Origin: JALZVT01 sp964634815
Lineage (GTDB): Bacteria; Pseudomonadota; Gammaproteobacteria; Pseudomonadales; Azotimanducaceae
Length of the DNA stretch: 64,000 nt
NCBI GenBank assembly: GCA_964634815.1
Contig: CAZWMD010000008.1
Coordinates: 1 to 64,000, forward strand
Direction of reading: 5' to 3'
The notes under the pieces were generated by a model. That model did no database searches, had not been told where the DNA came from, and was given only the letters and a program-made list of their open reading frames with translations. This document shows positions 49,772 through 58,358 of this stretch, piece after piece; position 1 is the first letter of the stretch, and each line of letters begins with the position of its first letter. The position numbers were made by a program, and so were the translations under genes.

Positions 49772-50634
49772 TGGTGCCGCCATATCAGACACCGCCGAGC
49801 TGCGCCGACCAACAGGCTTATTTTGACTGCTACAGCGCGCATCTCGGAGCAGAAGCTGGACTGCCACCCACCCGTCTTGCTGACTATGGTGGCCGACTTG
49901 CTGACCGGCCCGCGTGGGTTTTTATCGCTGGCTATCAGGCGGCGTTGCGGCAGTGTTTCCCGCAATTAAGAGGTAGATCAGGCTGGGCAAGCTACCTGGT
50001 CAGTGAGGCTCGGGATGAGTCGGGCTCGGCAACCTGCCTATTGCGCGATGATGCGTCTGGCCTGCGTCTGCATGGCACCAAGAACTGGATCGCTGCCAGT
50101 ACGCATCTCTCCTGGCTGGTGGTGAATGCAACCCGTGAATCCGGGCCACGCGCTGATCTGCTGGTGAGTGTAAGCGAGGCCGGTGTCTCTGTTGTACCCA
50201 AGCCCAGTGGTCGATTCTTGCCCGAGCTGGCCGTGGGCCGTGCGGAGTTCGCCGAGGTGGTTATTGAGCCATCCGCTGTATTAACAGGCGAGCACACCCA
50301 TGCCGGGTTGTTCGGATTGATCGAGGCTCGCTGCTTGCTCATTGCGCTGACCGCGCACTTTGCGCAGTTAGCTCCGTTGGATACACCGCCGGCAGAGGCT
50401 CTGCTACTTGTCGAAGGCCTGGTTACAGCAGAGTTGTCCAGTGGCGCATCTATTCGAGTGTTGCTCGATGCGTTGAGCATGCTCGAGACCTGGTTTGACC
50501 ATTGGCACGACAACGGTCTTGCTGATGAATCGCCAGAGATTAAAACCATCAGACAGCGCTGGTCTGAAGATCGACGGCTCCTGGGCATGCACCGGGGGCT
50601 TTTGGAAAAAAAATTGGCCGAGCAAAATGATTGA
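49771..50634 (+). CDS. Reduced acyl-CoA dehydrogenase-like protein
   Basis: 287 residues starting at ATG 49771 inside the SDR stop (TGATG). The first half keeps the acyl-CoA dehydrogenase middle-domain pattern: 'EARDESGSATCLLRDDASGLRLHGTKNWIAASTHLSWLVVNATRESG'. 'AEFAEVVIEPSAVLTGE' follows, but the C-terminal four-helix domain is shortened (~110 residues) and I see no 'E-x2-Q-R' FAD-binding motif. A degenerate subunit or a partner protein that needs another dehydrogenase is possible. By coupling it belongs to the LLM-SDR unit. Confidence 0.65.
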   Translation: MVPPYQTPPSCADQQAYFDCYSAHLGAEAGLPPTRLADYGGRLADRPAWVFIAGYQAALRQCFPQLRGRSGWASYLVSEARDESGSATCLLRDDASGLRLHGTKNWIAASTHLSWLVVNATRESGPRADLLVSVSEAGVSVVPKPSGRFLPELAVGRAEFAEVVIEPSAVLTGEHTHAGLFGLIEARCLLIALTAHFAQLAPLDTPPAEALLLVEGLVTAELSSGASIRVLLDALSMLETWFDHWHDNGLADESPEIKTIRQRWSEDRRLLGMHRGLLEKKLAEQND

Positions 50635-50869
50635 GAATCGAATTCTAGGTTAAGGCATATATATCAATGACTTACGAAGAATTTTCGAGAAATGCGTCGC
50701 TGTCGATCTCGGAGTTTGTCGGTCGCAATTTAAAAACGCGGTGAACTGTTCGCCCGTCCCTAGGTCGGACATTGCTCAACGCGCGCAGTACGCTGATCTG
50801 ACTGTCCATTTGGCAGTACGAGTGCAGTTACAAGTGCTATATGGTCCGAGAAAGGAGTAGAGAAAACTA

Positions 50870-51634
50870 ATGGCCAACTCTTCCGATCAAACAACGGGTG
50901 AAGAAACCTTAACCTCTGGTGACGAATCCCTGGATGCGCAAGCATCGAGCAACACCCCAAAACTTATTGGCTTTGGCATTGTGCTGGCCCTCCTGGCGGT
51001 TGCGGCTTTCACCTTGCCTGTCACCGAATGGCTTACCTCGCTGATTGAATGGATTGATGCCAATCGTTCCATCTCCTGGCTGGTCTTCATGCTGGTTTAT
51101 ATCTTATTCACGGTTCTGCTGTTTCCGGGATCTGTGCTCACGCTGTCTGCAGGGTTTCTCTTTGGCCTTGGCTTTGGTTTTGTGCTGGTCTCCGCGGCGA
51201 GCGTGATCGGAGCCTGCCTTGCGTTCTTGTTGGGCCGCTACTTTGCCCGCGATTGGGTGGCGGACAAGATTGAAGGCAACGCCAAATTCTCAGCGCTTGA
51301 TAACGCGGTGCGAGACAAGGGCTTTGTGATTGTATTGCTTACTCGACTATCGCCGGTCTTTCCGTTCAGCCTGCTCAACTATTCTTTGGGTATCACCGCT
51401 GTACGGTTTCCCAACTACGCCCTGGGTAGCTGGCTTGGGATGATGCCGGGTACTTTGCTTTATGTGTATCTGGGGTCGGCCGCGCAAAACCTGACCGAAG
51501 TATTTAGTGGCGAGGCCGCCAGTGGGTCCAATGTGCTGCTTTATGTTGGACTGGCAGCAACACTCGTTCTAACCATCCTGATCACCCGCTTTGCAACCCA
51601 AGCCCTAAATACAGAACTGGAGGCTAATTCGTGA
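50870..51634 (+). CDS. TVP38/TMEM64 (SNARE-associated/DedA-like) membrane protein
   Basis: 254 residues. A polar N-terminus (~30 aa) leads to about five or six hydrophobic segments. 'LFPGSVLTLSAGFLFGLGFGFVLVSAASVIGACLAFLLGRYFARDW' is the core motif (re-entrant segments with G-R-Y-F-A-R) and 'LTRLSPVFPFSLLNYSLGITAVRFPNYALGSWLGMMPGTLLYVYLG' completes the family pattern. The role may be lipid scrambling or ion transport at the inner membrane; not established. It overlaps by 4 nt with the disulfide oxidoreductase that follows, a frequent pairing. Confidence 0.85.
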   Translation: MANSSDQTTGEETLTSGDESLDAQASSNTPKLIGFGIVLALLAVAAFTLPVTEWLTSLIEWIDANRSISWLVFMLVYILFTVLLFPGSVLTLSAGFLFGLGFGFVLVSAASVIGACLAFLLGRYFARDWVADKIEGNAKFSALDNAVRDKGFVIVLLTRLSPVFPFSLLNYSLGITAVRFPNYALGSWLGMMPGTLLYVYLGSAAQNLTEVFSGEAASGSNVLLYVGLAATLVLTILITRFATQALNTELEANS

Positions 51635-53076
51635 GTAACTACCCAGGTGTAGAGTTTGATGAGATCTGGCGCGCAGCGCTTCAACCGTCAGACTATAAAA
51701 ACCCCAACCCTCAATCGCGCTACCATCTGGCCATTGTTGGTGCAGGACCGGCGGGCTTGATTGCGGCTATTGGTGCGGCGGGTCTTGGCGCAAACGTGGC
51801 ACTGATTGAGCGTCATACCATGGGGGGCGATTGCCTGAACGTGGGCTGTGTTCCTTCCAAGTGTTTGCTGGATTATTCCAAGAAGCATCCAAACGATTTT
51901 GATGGCGCATTTGCCTGGTTGCGAGAAGTTCGTGCCGGCATTGCACCCCACGATTCGGTAACTCGCTACACCGAACTTGGTGTTGATGTTTTTCTTGGTG
52001 ATGCGAAGTTTGCCGACGATGGCACGCTGGATGTAGATGGCGTGAAGATCAATGCCCGCAAGTACGCGCTGTGTACCGGTGCGTCAGCAGCGGTGCCGCC
52101 AATTCCTGGTCTTCGTGAGAGCGACCCCTTAACTAACGAAAACGTGTTTGATCTGCAGGAAAAGCCCAAGAGCATTGCCGTTCTTGGCGGTGGACCCATT
52201 GGCTGTGAACTGGCCCAGGCGTTTGCCCGAATGGGAGTAGAAGTCCACCTGTTCGAGATGGCAGATCGAGTCCTTGCGATTGAATCTGAACGGGCAAGCG
52301 AAATTGTTGGCGCCGCGCTCATCGAATCCGGCGTTACCCTGCATCTTGGCAGCGGCGTTGAGAGCGTTGTTCGAGATGGCAAAGAAGTGGAGATCACCAA
52401 TTCCCAGGGCAAGGTGCGTACCGAACAAGTGCTGGTTGCGCTTGGCCGTTCGCCCAATACAGCAGGATTGAATCTGGAGGCGGTAGGCGTGACCCTGGAT
52501 GAGCGAAAGTCCATCCAGGTGGATGACAAGCTGCGCAGCAGCAACAAAGATATCTTTGCTGCCGGGGATTGCACGGCAAAACTGCAGTTTACCCATCACG
52601 CTGACGCCCAGGCCCGTGCTCTGGTGCAGAATTCACTCTTTGCAGCCACGGCCAAGGTCGATGGGTTTGTTGTGCCACACTGTACTTACACCACGCCGGA
52701 GGTGGCGTCCGTAGGCGAAAGTGAGGTCAGCCTAAATAAATCGGGTACAGCGTATGACACCTATGAGGTGGCGTTTAACGAGCTGGATCGTGGCCGGGCT
52801 GAGAACGACGACACCAGTTTTGCCCAGGTATTCTGTGAGAAGGGCAGCGACAAGATTTTGGGTGCGTCTATAGTAGGGCATGATGCCGGTGAGCAGTTGT
52901 CGCCCATCTGCCTGATGATGAGCAACTCACTGGGCCTGAGTGCTGCCGCCAAGACTATTTTGGCTTACCCGACCCGCTCGGAGTATGTGAAACGGCTTGG
53001 AGACGCGTACAATCGAACGCGGTTCACGCCCTTTGCCCAACGCGTCACAAAGGCTTGGTTTAAATTCAGAGAATGA
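51631..53076 (+). CDS. FAD-dependent pyridine nucleotide-disulfide oxidoreductase (Lpd/MerA family), TVP38-linked
   Basis: 481 residues, GTG start overlapping the TVP38 stop. 'YHLAIVGAGPAGLIAAIGAAGLGANVALIE' (FAD), 'TMGGDCLNVGCVPSKCLL' with the redox C-x4-C pair, 'SIAVLGGGPIGCELAQAFARMGVEVHLFE' (NAD(P)) and 'DIFAAGDCT'. At the C-terminal interface the canonical H-x-H-P-T-x-S-E of Lpd/GR appears as 'LAYPTRSEY', so the catalytic His is replaced by Tyr, as in MerA-like enzymes. The N-terminal ~25 residues before the FAD motif are an extra extension. No heavy-metal-binding HMA domain is present. Electron acceptor unknown. Confidence 0.87.
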   Translation: MSNYPGVEFDEIWRAALQPSDYKNPNPQSRYHLAIVGAGPAGLIAAIGAAGLGANVALIERHTMGGDCLNVGCVPSKCLLDYSKKHPNDFDGAFAWLREVRAGIAPHDSVTRYTELGVDVFLGDAKFADDGTLDVDGVKINARKYALCTGASAAVPPIPGLRESDPLTNENVFDLQEKPKSIAVLGGGPIGCELAQAFARMGVEVHLFEMADRVLAIESERASEIVGAALIESGVTLHLGSGVESVVRDGKEVEITNSQGKVRTEQVLVALGRSPNTAGLNLEAVGVTLDERKSIQVDDKLRSSNKDIFAAGDCTAKLQFTHHADAQARALVQNSLFAATAKVDGFVVPHCTYTTPEVASVGESEVSLNKSGTAYDTYEVAFNELDRGRAENDDTSFAQVFCEKGSDKILGASIVGHDAGEQLSPICLMMSNSLGLSAAAKTILAYPTRSEYVKRLGDAYNRTRFTPFAQRVTKAWFKFRE

Positions 53077-53126
53077 CAAACAACAAAGAGTGACAAACAG
53101 AGAGTGAAGTTTAGAGAATGACAAAC
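53068..53126 (+). repeat. Three imperfect copies of AGAG(AA)TGACAAAC around a stop/start junction
   Basis: AGAGAATGACAAAC occurs at 53068-53081, including the stop TGA of the disulfide oxidoreductase, and again at 53113-53126, where it supplies the ATG of the permease gene. A shorter AGAGTGACAAAC lies at 53087-53098. The arrangement looks like a small local duplication that created or moved the permease start. Confidence 0.7.
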
Positions 53127-54491
53127 GGGCCGCCGTTGACCTCAACGGGAAAACCAGGCTTCACTCGAACCACGGCAATCGCCGTAGTTATGGCAAATAT
53201 GGTGGGTACGGGCGTATTCACCAGTCTGGGTTTTCAGTTGGCCGATATTCGGTCGGTGTTTGTCCTGCTCTTACTCTGGGTTATTGGGGGGTTGGCGGCG
53301 CTGTGCGGTGCGCTTTGCTATGCCGAACTGGGTGCGGCACTGCCGCGCTCCGGTGGTGAGTACAACTTTCTAAGTCGGGTGCTGCACCCGGCCGTGGGTT
53401 TTGTTGCAGGCTGGGTGTCTTCGACTATTGGCTTTGCGGCCCCCTCGGCACTCGCGGCGATCACTTTTGGAGCGTATTTCTCCAGCGTTTTCCCCCAGTT
53501 CGACAAGACTCTGCTCGCTTGTGGGCTCGTAGTTAGCCTTACCGTCTTGCATTGTGTGTCGCACAGAAGCAGTGCGACCACCCAGGGGGCCTTCACCTGG
53601 TTGAAAGTGGCGCTCATTGTTGGTTTTTGTGTGCTGGCCCTGTCCCTTGCTCCTGAAACTCAAAGCGTCAGTTTGCTGCCTCAGCGTGGTGATACCCAGT
53701 TGTTAACCGGGGGCGCCTTCGCCGTGTCGCTGATCTATGTCAGCTACGCCTATACCGGTTGGAACTCAGCCACCTACCTAAGCGGCGAGCTGGTGAACCC
53801 GCAGCGCGATTTACCCTGGATTCTAACGGTGGGTACCCTCACGGTGCTTGGGCTCTATCTCATGCTCAACTACACCTTTCTTGCGGTGGCGCCTATGGAT
53901 GCCATGGCGGGACAGGTAGAGGTTGGCTATGTGGCGGCAACCTATGCGTTTGGCAATGTGGGCGCCAAGGTGATGGGTGTGTTGCTGTCGCTGTTGTTGA
54001 TTTCAACGGTAAGCGCCATGGTGATTGCCGGACCCCGGGTGTTGCAGATGGTGGGCGAGGACTTTCCCCTTTTTAAAGTTCTGGGGAGCACCACTAATGG
54101 ACTGCCTCGAGTGGCCATTGCGGTGCAGTCTGCGCTTACGCTGGGTTTTATCGTTTCCGCGTCGTTTGAAGCCATCCTGGTGTTTGCCGGTTTCACATTG
54201 GCTGCAAACACACTGGCTGTTGTTGCCTGTTTGTTTCTGCTGCGTATAAGAGAACCCGATCTGGCGCGTCCGTTCAAAGTGCCGCTGTATCCGTTGCCGC
54301 CTCTGATTTATATGGCCATCACCCTGTGGACGCTGTACTACGTTGTCCAGTCTGCGCCGCAAGAAGCGTTTTATGGCGGCGTCATTTTTGCGCTAGGCAC
54401 CCTCATGTACTTTGTCACAGTGCATCTCCAAAAGAGATCCGAAAAGACAACCGCTGGCACTACTGAACCGGACCTACCTGGTCCGCCATAA
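53118..54491 (+). CDS. APC-superfamily amino-acid permease
   Basis: 457 residues with about 12 hydrophobic segments. The N-terminal 'TRTTAIAVVMANMVGTGVFTSLGFQLADI' carries the G-T/S-G substrate-binding helix break of TM1. 'CYAELGAALPRSGGEYNFLSRVLHPAVGFVAGWVS' is the TM3 signature, and 'AYTGWNSATYLSGELVNPQRDLPW' the TM6 region. The family imports amino acids or polyamines by proton or Na+ symport, or exchanges them; the substrate is not evident. The 3' end overlaps the convergent YihY gene by 32 nt. Confidence 0.87.
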   Translation: MTNGPPLTSTGKPGFTRTTAIAVVMANMVGTGVFTSLGFQLADIRSVFVLLLLWVIGGLAALCGALCYAELGAALPRSGGEYNFLSRVLHPAVGFVAGWVSSTIGFAAPSALAAITFGAYFSSVFPQFDKTLLACGLVVSLTVLHCVSHRSSATTQGAFTWLKVALIVGFCVLALSLAPETQSVSLLPQRGDTQLLTGGAFAVSLIYVSYAYTGWNSATYLSGELVNPQRDLPWILTVGTLTVLGLYLMLNYTFLAVAPMDAMAGQVEVGYVAATYAFGNVGAKVMGVLLSLLLISTVSAMVIAGPRVLQMVGEDFPLFKVLGSTTNGLPRVAIAVQSALTLGFIVSASFEAILVFAGFTLAANTLAVVACLFLLRIREPDLARPFKVPLYPLPPLIYMAITLWTLYYVVQSAPQEAFYGGVIFALGTLMYFVTVHLQKRSEKTTAGTTEPDLPGPP

Positions 54492-55452
54492 CCGCGCCGC
54501 GTTCGCCCAATGGCCGATCCGGGCCAACGGTGCTGTCGATGGTTGTCTGGTGTTCCAGTTCGGCGTTTAGCTCGCCGCCTATCAACACAGCGTAGGCTGA
54601 GACGTAGAACCACATGAGCAGAATAGCGACGGCGCCCAGCGCGCCATAGGTTTTCTGATAGCTGTCGAAGTGAGTGACGTACCAGGAAAATCCGCCGGAG
54701 GCGACGACCCAGGTGATCCAGGCGACCAGCGCACCCAGAGACACCCAGCGCCACTGGGCTCGTGTTCTGGACGGGCCATAGCGATACAGCACGGCAAGCC
54801 CTCCCAAAACGACCGCAGACACCAGTAGCCAGTTCAGCCCCCGTATCAACAGGTAGTCAAAACTGCTGATGGGCAGGTAGCTTAGAACAACGGGTACCAG
54901 GGCGATGCTTGAAAGCGTCAGCACCAGGATCAGTATGCCGGCAAGGGTGAAGCTCACAGACTGCAGCGTTAACCAAAACCAGCCGCGGGTTTCGACTTCG
55001 TCGTAGACCGCGTTGAGGCCGCCAAACAGCGATTTCATCGCCCGGGCCGAGGACCACAGCGACACCAGCGCTGAGGCCACAATGCTGTAGCCCAGATTGG
55101 TATCCTGAGTGCTAACAAGCTCCGCGAGCTGGTCCTGAATCAAGCCCTGGGCTTCGGTGGGCAAGTAGCTGCTCAGCAACACCATCTGTACTTCCAGCTC
55201 TTCGGGGGAGTTCACCAGGCCGTACACCGAAATAACTACCGCCAGGGCGGGGGCTACCGACAGCATGGCGTAGAACGCCATGCCCGCGGCGATCAGGGAC
55301 AGGTTGTCACGGCTGGATTCGCGATAGACCCGCATCAAAACATCGCGCCAGCCGCGCAGGGGTATATGCCAGGGTGCCTCGGCGTTACGCCCGCGATAAT
55401 CGGCGTCCTCAGTCTCTCCTGACATACCGGTGGCTACAGATTCGTCTGTCAA
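54460..55452 (-). CDS. YihY/BrkB-family inner membrane protein
   Basis: 330 residues; the best start is TTG 55452, with ATG 55425 as alternative. Six hydrophobic segments with 'NLSLIAAGMAFYAMLSVAPALAVVISVYGLVNSPEE', 'SSARAMKSLFGGLNAVYDEVETRGW', 'VSLGALVAWITWVVASGGFSWYVTHFDSYQKTYGALGAVAILLMWFYVSAYAVLIGGELNAELEHQ', which are the strongly conserved blocks of the UPF0761/YihY family. Former annotation as ribonuclease BN is wrong for this family. Function unsettled (possibly lipid or envelope related). Divergent from uvrB (75 nt between starts). Confidence 0.87.
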   Translation of the reverse strand: MTDESVATGMSGETEDADYRGRNAEAPWHIPLRGWRDVLMRVYRESSRDNLSLIAAGMAFYAMLSVAPALAVVISVYGLVNSPEELEVQMVLLSSYLPTEAQGLIQDQLAELVSTQDTNLGYSIVASALVSLWSSARAMKSLFGGLNAVYDEVETRGWFWLTLQSVSFTLAGILILVLTLSSIALVPVVLSYLPISSFDYLLIRGLNWLLVSAVVLGGLAVLYRYGPSRTRAQWRWVSLGALVAWITWVVASGGFSWYVTHFDSYQKTYGALGAVAILLMWFYVSAYAVLIGGELNAELEHQTTIDSTVGPDRPLGERGAVMADQVGPVQ

Positions 55453-55527
55453 TGGTTTGTGCTCTTCGTTCTGGGGCGATTTGGGGGTTAAATGGATGTT
55501 CCAGCAAGGTCCAGGCAGAAAGTATAT

Positions 55528-57567
55528 ATGGCGAAGCCTAATTCGCGTCTCACCGTAGTTTCAGACTATACGCCAGCCGGCGATCAGCCCAATGCCATCC
55601 GTGAGCTTGTTGACGGGCTGGAAAATGGCCTGACCCATCAGACCCTGCTTGGTGTCACGGGCTCGGGCAAGACATTTACCATTGCCAATGTGATCGAACA
55701 GGTGCAACGACCGGCCATTGTAATGGCGCCCAACAAAACCCTTGCTGCCCAGCTCTATGGTGAGTTCAAGGAGTTCTTCCCAAACAACGCGGTGGAGTAC
55801 TTTGTCTCCTACTATGACTACTATCAGCCCGAAGCCTACGTTGCGGCGTCTGATACCTATATCGAAAAAGATTCTTCGGTAAACGCCCACATCGAACAGA
55901 TGCGGCTGTCAGCGACCAAGGCGTTGCTCGAGCGTCGGGACTGCATCATCGTTGCGTCTGTATCTTCTATCTACGGTCTGGGAGATCCTCAAAGCTACCT
56001 GCAAATGGTGTTGCACCTCGATCGTGGAGACAAGGTCGACCAGCGCACGCTGCTGCGCCGATTAACCGAGCTGCAATACACCCGCAACGACATGGTACTC
56101 GACCGGGGTAACTACCGGGTACGCGGTGACGTTATTGATGTGTTTCCTGCGGAAAGCGAGCGGGAAGGCGTGAGAATTGAACTCTTTGATGAAGAAATTG
56201 AGAGCATTGCGCTGTTTGATCCCCTGACCGGTGAGGTCACCCAGCGCGTTGCTCGCTACACGATCTTCCCCAAGTCGCACTATGTGACGCCGCGCGACCG
56301 GATGTTGTCTGTGCTGGATGTGATTAAGGAAGAGCTTGTCGATCGGCTCAAGTGGCTGAAAGACAATGACAAGCTGGTGGAAGCACAACGTCTGGAGCAG
56401 CGGACGCGCTATGACCTCGAGATGATCAAGGAGCTGGGATACTGCAACGGCATTGAGAACTACTCCAGATACCTTTCTGGCAGGGAGGCCGGCGAGCCGC
56501 CCCCGACCCTTTTTGATTACCTCCCGTCTGATGCCTTGCTGATTATCGACGAGAGTCATGTCACCGTTCCGCAGGTTGGCGGGATGTACAAGGGCGATCG
56601 ATCGCGAAAAGAAAACCTGGTGAACTACGGATTTCGCTTGCCATCAGCGCTCGACAATCGGCCACTGCGGTTCAACGAGTGGGAAGAGCTTGCGCCCCAG
56701 GCGATTTTTGTCTCCGCAACACCAGGCAACTACGAAGCGGAAATGCAGGGCGCTGTGATAGAGCAGGTGGTGCGCCCAACGGGCCTTGTTGATCCGCAGA
56801 TTGACATCCGTCCCGCCTCAACTCAGGTGGATGATCTGTTGGGCGAAATTCGCCTCACAGTGTCCAAAGAGGAGCGGGTGCTGGTCACCACACTTACCAA
56901 ACGGATGGCGGAAGATCTGACAGAGTATCTCGACGAGCACGGGGTTCGCGTGCGCTACCTGCATTCTGATATCGATACGGTAGAACGCATGGAGATAATT
57001 CGGGATTTGCGGCTTGGCGAGTTTGATGTCCTGATTGGAATCAACCTCCTGCGGGAAGGACTGGATATGCCAGAGGTGTCGCTGGTGGCTATTCTCGATG
57101 CGGATAAAGAGGGTTTTCTGCGAGCAGAGCGTTCGCTGATTCAGACCATGGGGCGCGCAGCCCGTAACGCATCAGGCCGGGCAATTTTGTACGCCGACAA
57201 AACCACGGGCTCAATGGAGCGTGCCATTGGTGAGGTGGAGCGGCGTCGAGAAAAACAGATCGCTCATAACAAGGAAAACGGCATCACACCACGCACCATT
57301 AAAAAGGTGATTGCAGATGTGATGGAGGGCGCTCGTGCGGCACCAGGCCCCGCAGGCAAATCCAGGAAGGCGGCAAAAGGAGCCAAGGGTGCTGCCCGGA
57401 CCCGAGAAATGCCAACAACGGCAAAAGCGATGGGTAAACTTCTGAAGCAGTTAGAGGCCGAGATGCTGGAGCATGCTAAAAATCTCGAGTTTGAGCAGGC
57501 TGCTGCGGTTCGAGATGAACTCAGTCTGATGCGGGAGCAGGGCTTGTTGTTGGTTGGCAACGAGTGA
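55528..57567 (+). CDS. uvrB: Excinuclease ABC subunit B (UvrB)
   Basis: 679 residues if started at ATG 55528, which aligns with the family N-terminus ('FxxxS.Y.PAGDQP.AI'). An upstream ATG at 55492 has a better ribosome binding site (GGGGG) and would add 12 residues. UvrB verifies damage in nucleotide excision repair with UvrA and UvrC. Walker A 'GVTGSGKT' at ~42-49, the beta-hairpin 'YYDYYQPEAYVAASDTYIEKDSSVN' near 92-117, helicase motifs ('DESHVTVPQ', 'SATPG', 'NLLREGLDMPE') and the C-terminal UvrC-binding UVR motif ('FEQAAAVRDELSLM') are all present. A ~35-residue Ala/Lys/Gly-rich linker precedes UVR. Confidence 0.95.
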   Translation: MAKPNSRLTVVSDYTPAGDQPNAIRELVDGLENGLTHQTLLGVTGSGKTFTIANVIEQVQRPAIVMAPNKTLAAQLYGEFKEFFPNNAVEYFVSYYDYYQPEAYVAASDTYIEKDSSVNAHIEQMRLSATKALLERRDCIIVASVSSIYGLGDPQSYLQMVLHLDRGDKVDQRTLLRRLTELQYTRNDMVLDRGNYRVRGDVIDVFPAESEREGVRIELFDEEIESIALFDPLTGEVTQRVARYTIFPKSHYVTPRDRMLSVLDVIKEELVDRLKWLKDNDKLVEAQRLEQRTRYDLEMIKELGYCNGIENYSRYLSGREAGEPPPTLFDYLPSDALLIIDESHVTVPQVGGMYKGDRSRKENLVNYGFRLPSALDNRPLRFNEWEELAPQAIFVSATPGNYEAEMQGAVIEQVVRPTGLVDPQIDIRPASTQVDDLLGEIRLTVSKEERVLVTTLTKRMAEDLTEYLDEHGVRVRYLHSDIDTVERMEIIRDLRLGEFDVLIGINLLREGLDMPEVSLVAILDADKEGFLRAERSLIQTMGRAARNASGRAILYADKTTGSMERAIGEVERRREKQIAHNKENGITPRTIKKVIADVMEGARAAPGPAGKSRKAAKGAKGAARTREMPTTAKAMGKLLKQLEAEMLEHAKNLEFEQAAAVRDELSLMREQGLLLVGNE

Positions 57568-58337
57568 CCCTCGAAGATAATGCGCCCGCGGTTGACTCTG
57601 CCGAAGCGCTTACGAAAGCACTCAGGCAATCCCGCCAGTTGCATGGTTATCGAATCGAGGGTGGCTTTAGCTGGCCAGAGGAGCTTACCGACGCAAGCTT
57701 TTCTAATTGTCGCTTCGAAGACAACACGCTCGCAGGAGCGGGTTTGCCGGGGGCACTGTTTGAAGACTGTGAGTTCATCGGATGCTCCTTTCGAGGCGCT
57801 GATCTCAGTGATTCTCGTTTTGTTACCAGTAAGCTCTATGTGGATGAGCAAACCTGTGACTTAAGATATTGCGAGTTGCGCGATGTGCATTTTGAAGGCT
57901 GCGATCTGACCACCTGTAACTTTGAGCGATCCAATGCCTACGGCCTTAAGCTGATTCGATGCCAGGCCCAGGGCGCAGACTTTACCAACGTCGATTTTGG
58001 CTTAACCCTGGGCCGAAATCAGACGTTAATCGACCTGCATTGTGAAGGCTCTAATCTGGCGTACGCAGATTTTTCGTCGACCTATCTGTCCGGCGCGGTG
58101 TTTCGCTCGACACGCCTGGTGCACGCCGTGATGCACAACTGCGATCTCTCCGAGGCCGAGATCACCGATTGTGAGCTTGATAATCTGGACGCCGCGCGAC
58201 TGGTGCTCGCAGGCTCAAACCTCACCGGTTCGCGGTTTAATAACCTCAATCCCCGTGAGATTGATCTCTCTGGAGCAAAGGTTGACGCCGATCAGGCCCT
58301 TGGCCTGTTGGCTGCTCTTGGTATTGAGGTGGTTTAA
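57564..58337 (+). CDS. Pentapeptide-repeat protein, Qnr/McbG-like
   Basis: 257 residues, GTG start within the uvrB stop (GTGA). About 30 consecutive pentapeptides of the A/C-(D/N)-L/F-x-x type from residue 45 to 235: 'DASFSNCRFEDNTLAGAGLPGALFEDCEFIGCSFRGADLSDSRF' and onward, predicting a right-handed beta-helix. The C-terminal 'LNPREIDLSGAKVDADQALGLLAALGIEVV' closely resembles the C-terminal end of Qnr/McbG-type gyrase-protection proteins. These mimic DNA and bind gyrase. Coupling to uvrB suggests a role in protecting topoisomerase or DNA during damage (inference). Resistance to fluoroquinolones is not shown. Confidence 0.8.
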   Translation: MTLEDNAPAVDSAEALTKALRQSRQLHGYRIEGGFSWPEELTDASFSNCRFEDNTLAGAGLPGALFEDCEFIGCSFRGADLSDSRFVTSKLYVDEQTCDLRYCELRDVHFEGCDLTTCNFERSNAYGLKLIRCQAQGADFTNVDFGLTLGRNQTLIDLHCEGSNLAYADFSSTYLSGAVFRSTRLVHAVMHNCDLSEAEITDCELDNLDAARLVLAGSNLTGSRFNNLNPREIDLSGAKVDADQALGLLAALGIEVV

Positions 58338-58358
58338 AGACCCGGAAATCAAGGCGCC

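Noticed and set aside
49771..50634. Pseudogene from an acyl-CoA dehydrogenase
   Set aside because: The frame is intact with a coupled start and no internal stop or frameshift; a reduced protein is more likely.
50667..50744. 25-codon micro-ORF in the space before the TVP38 gene
   Set aside because: Poorly placed ribosome binding site, no recognisable sequence and no repeat in the neighbourhood.
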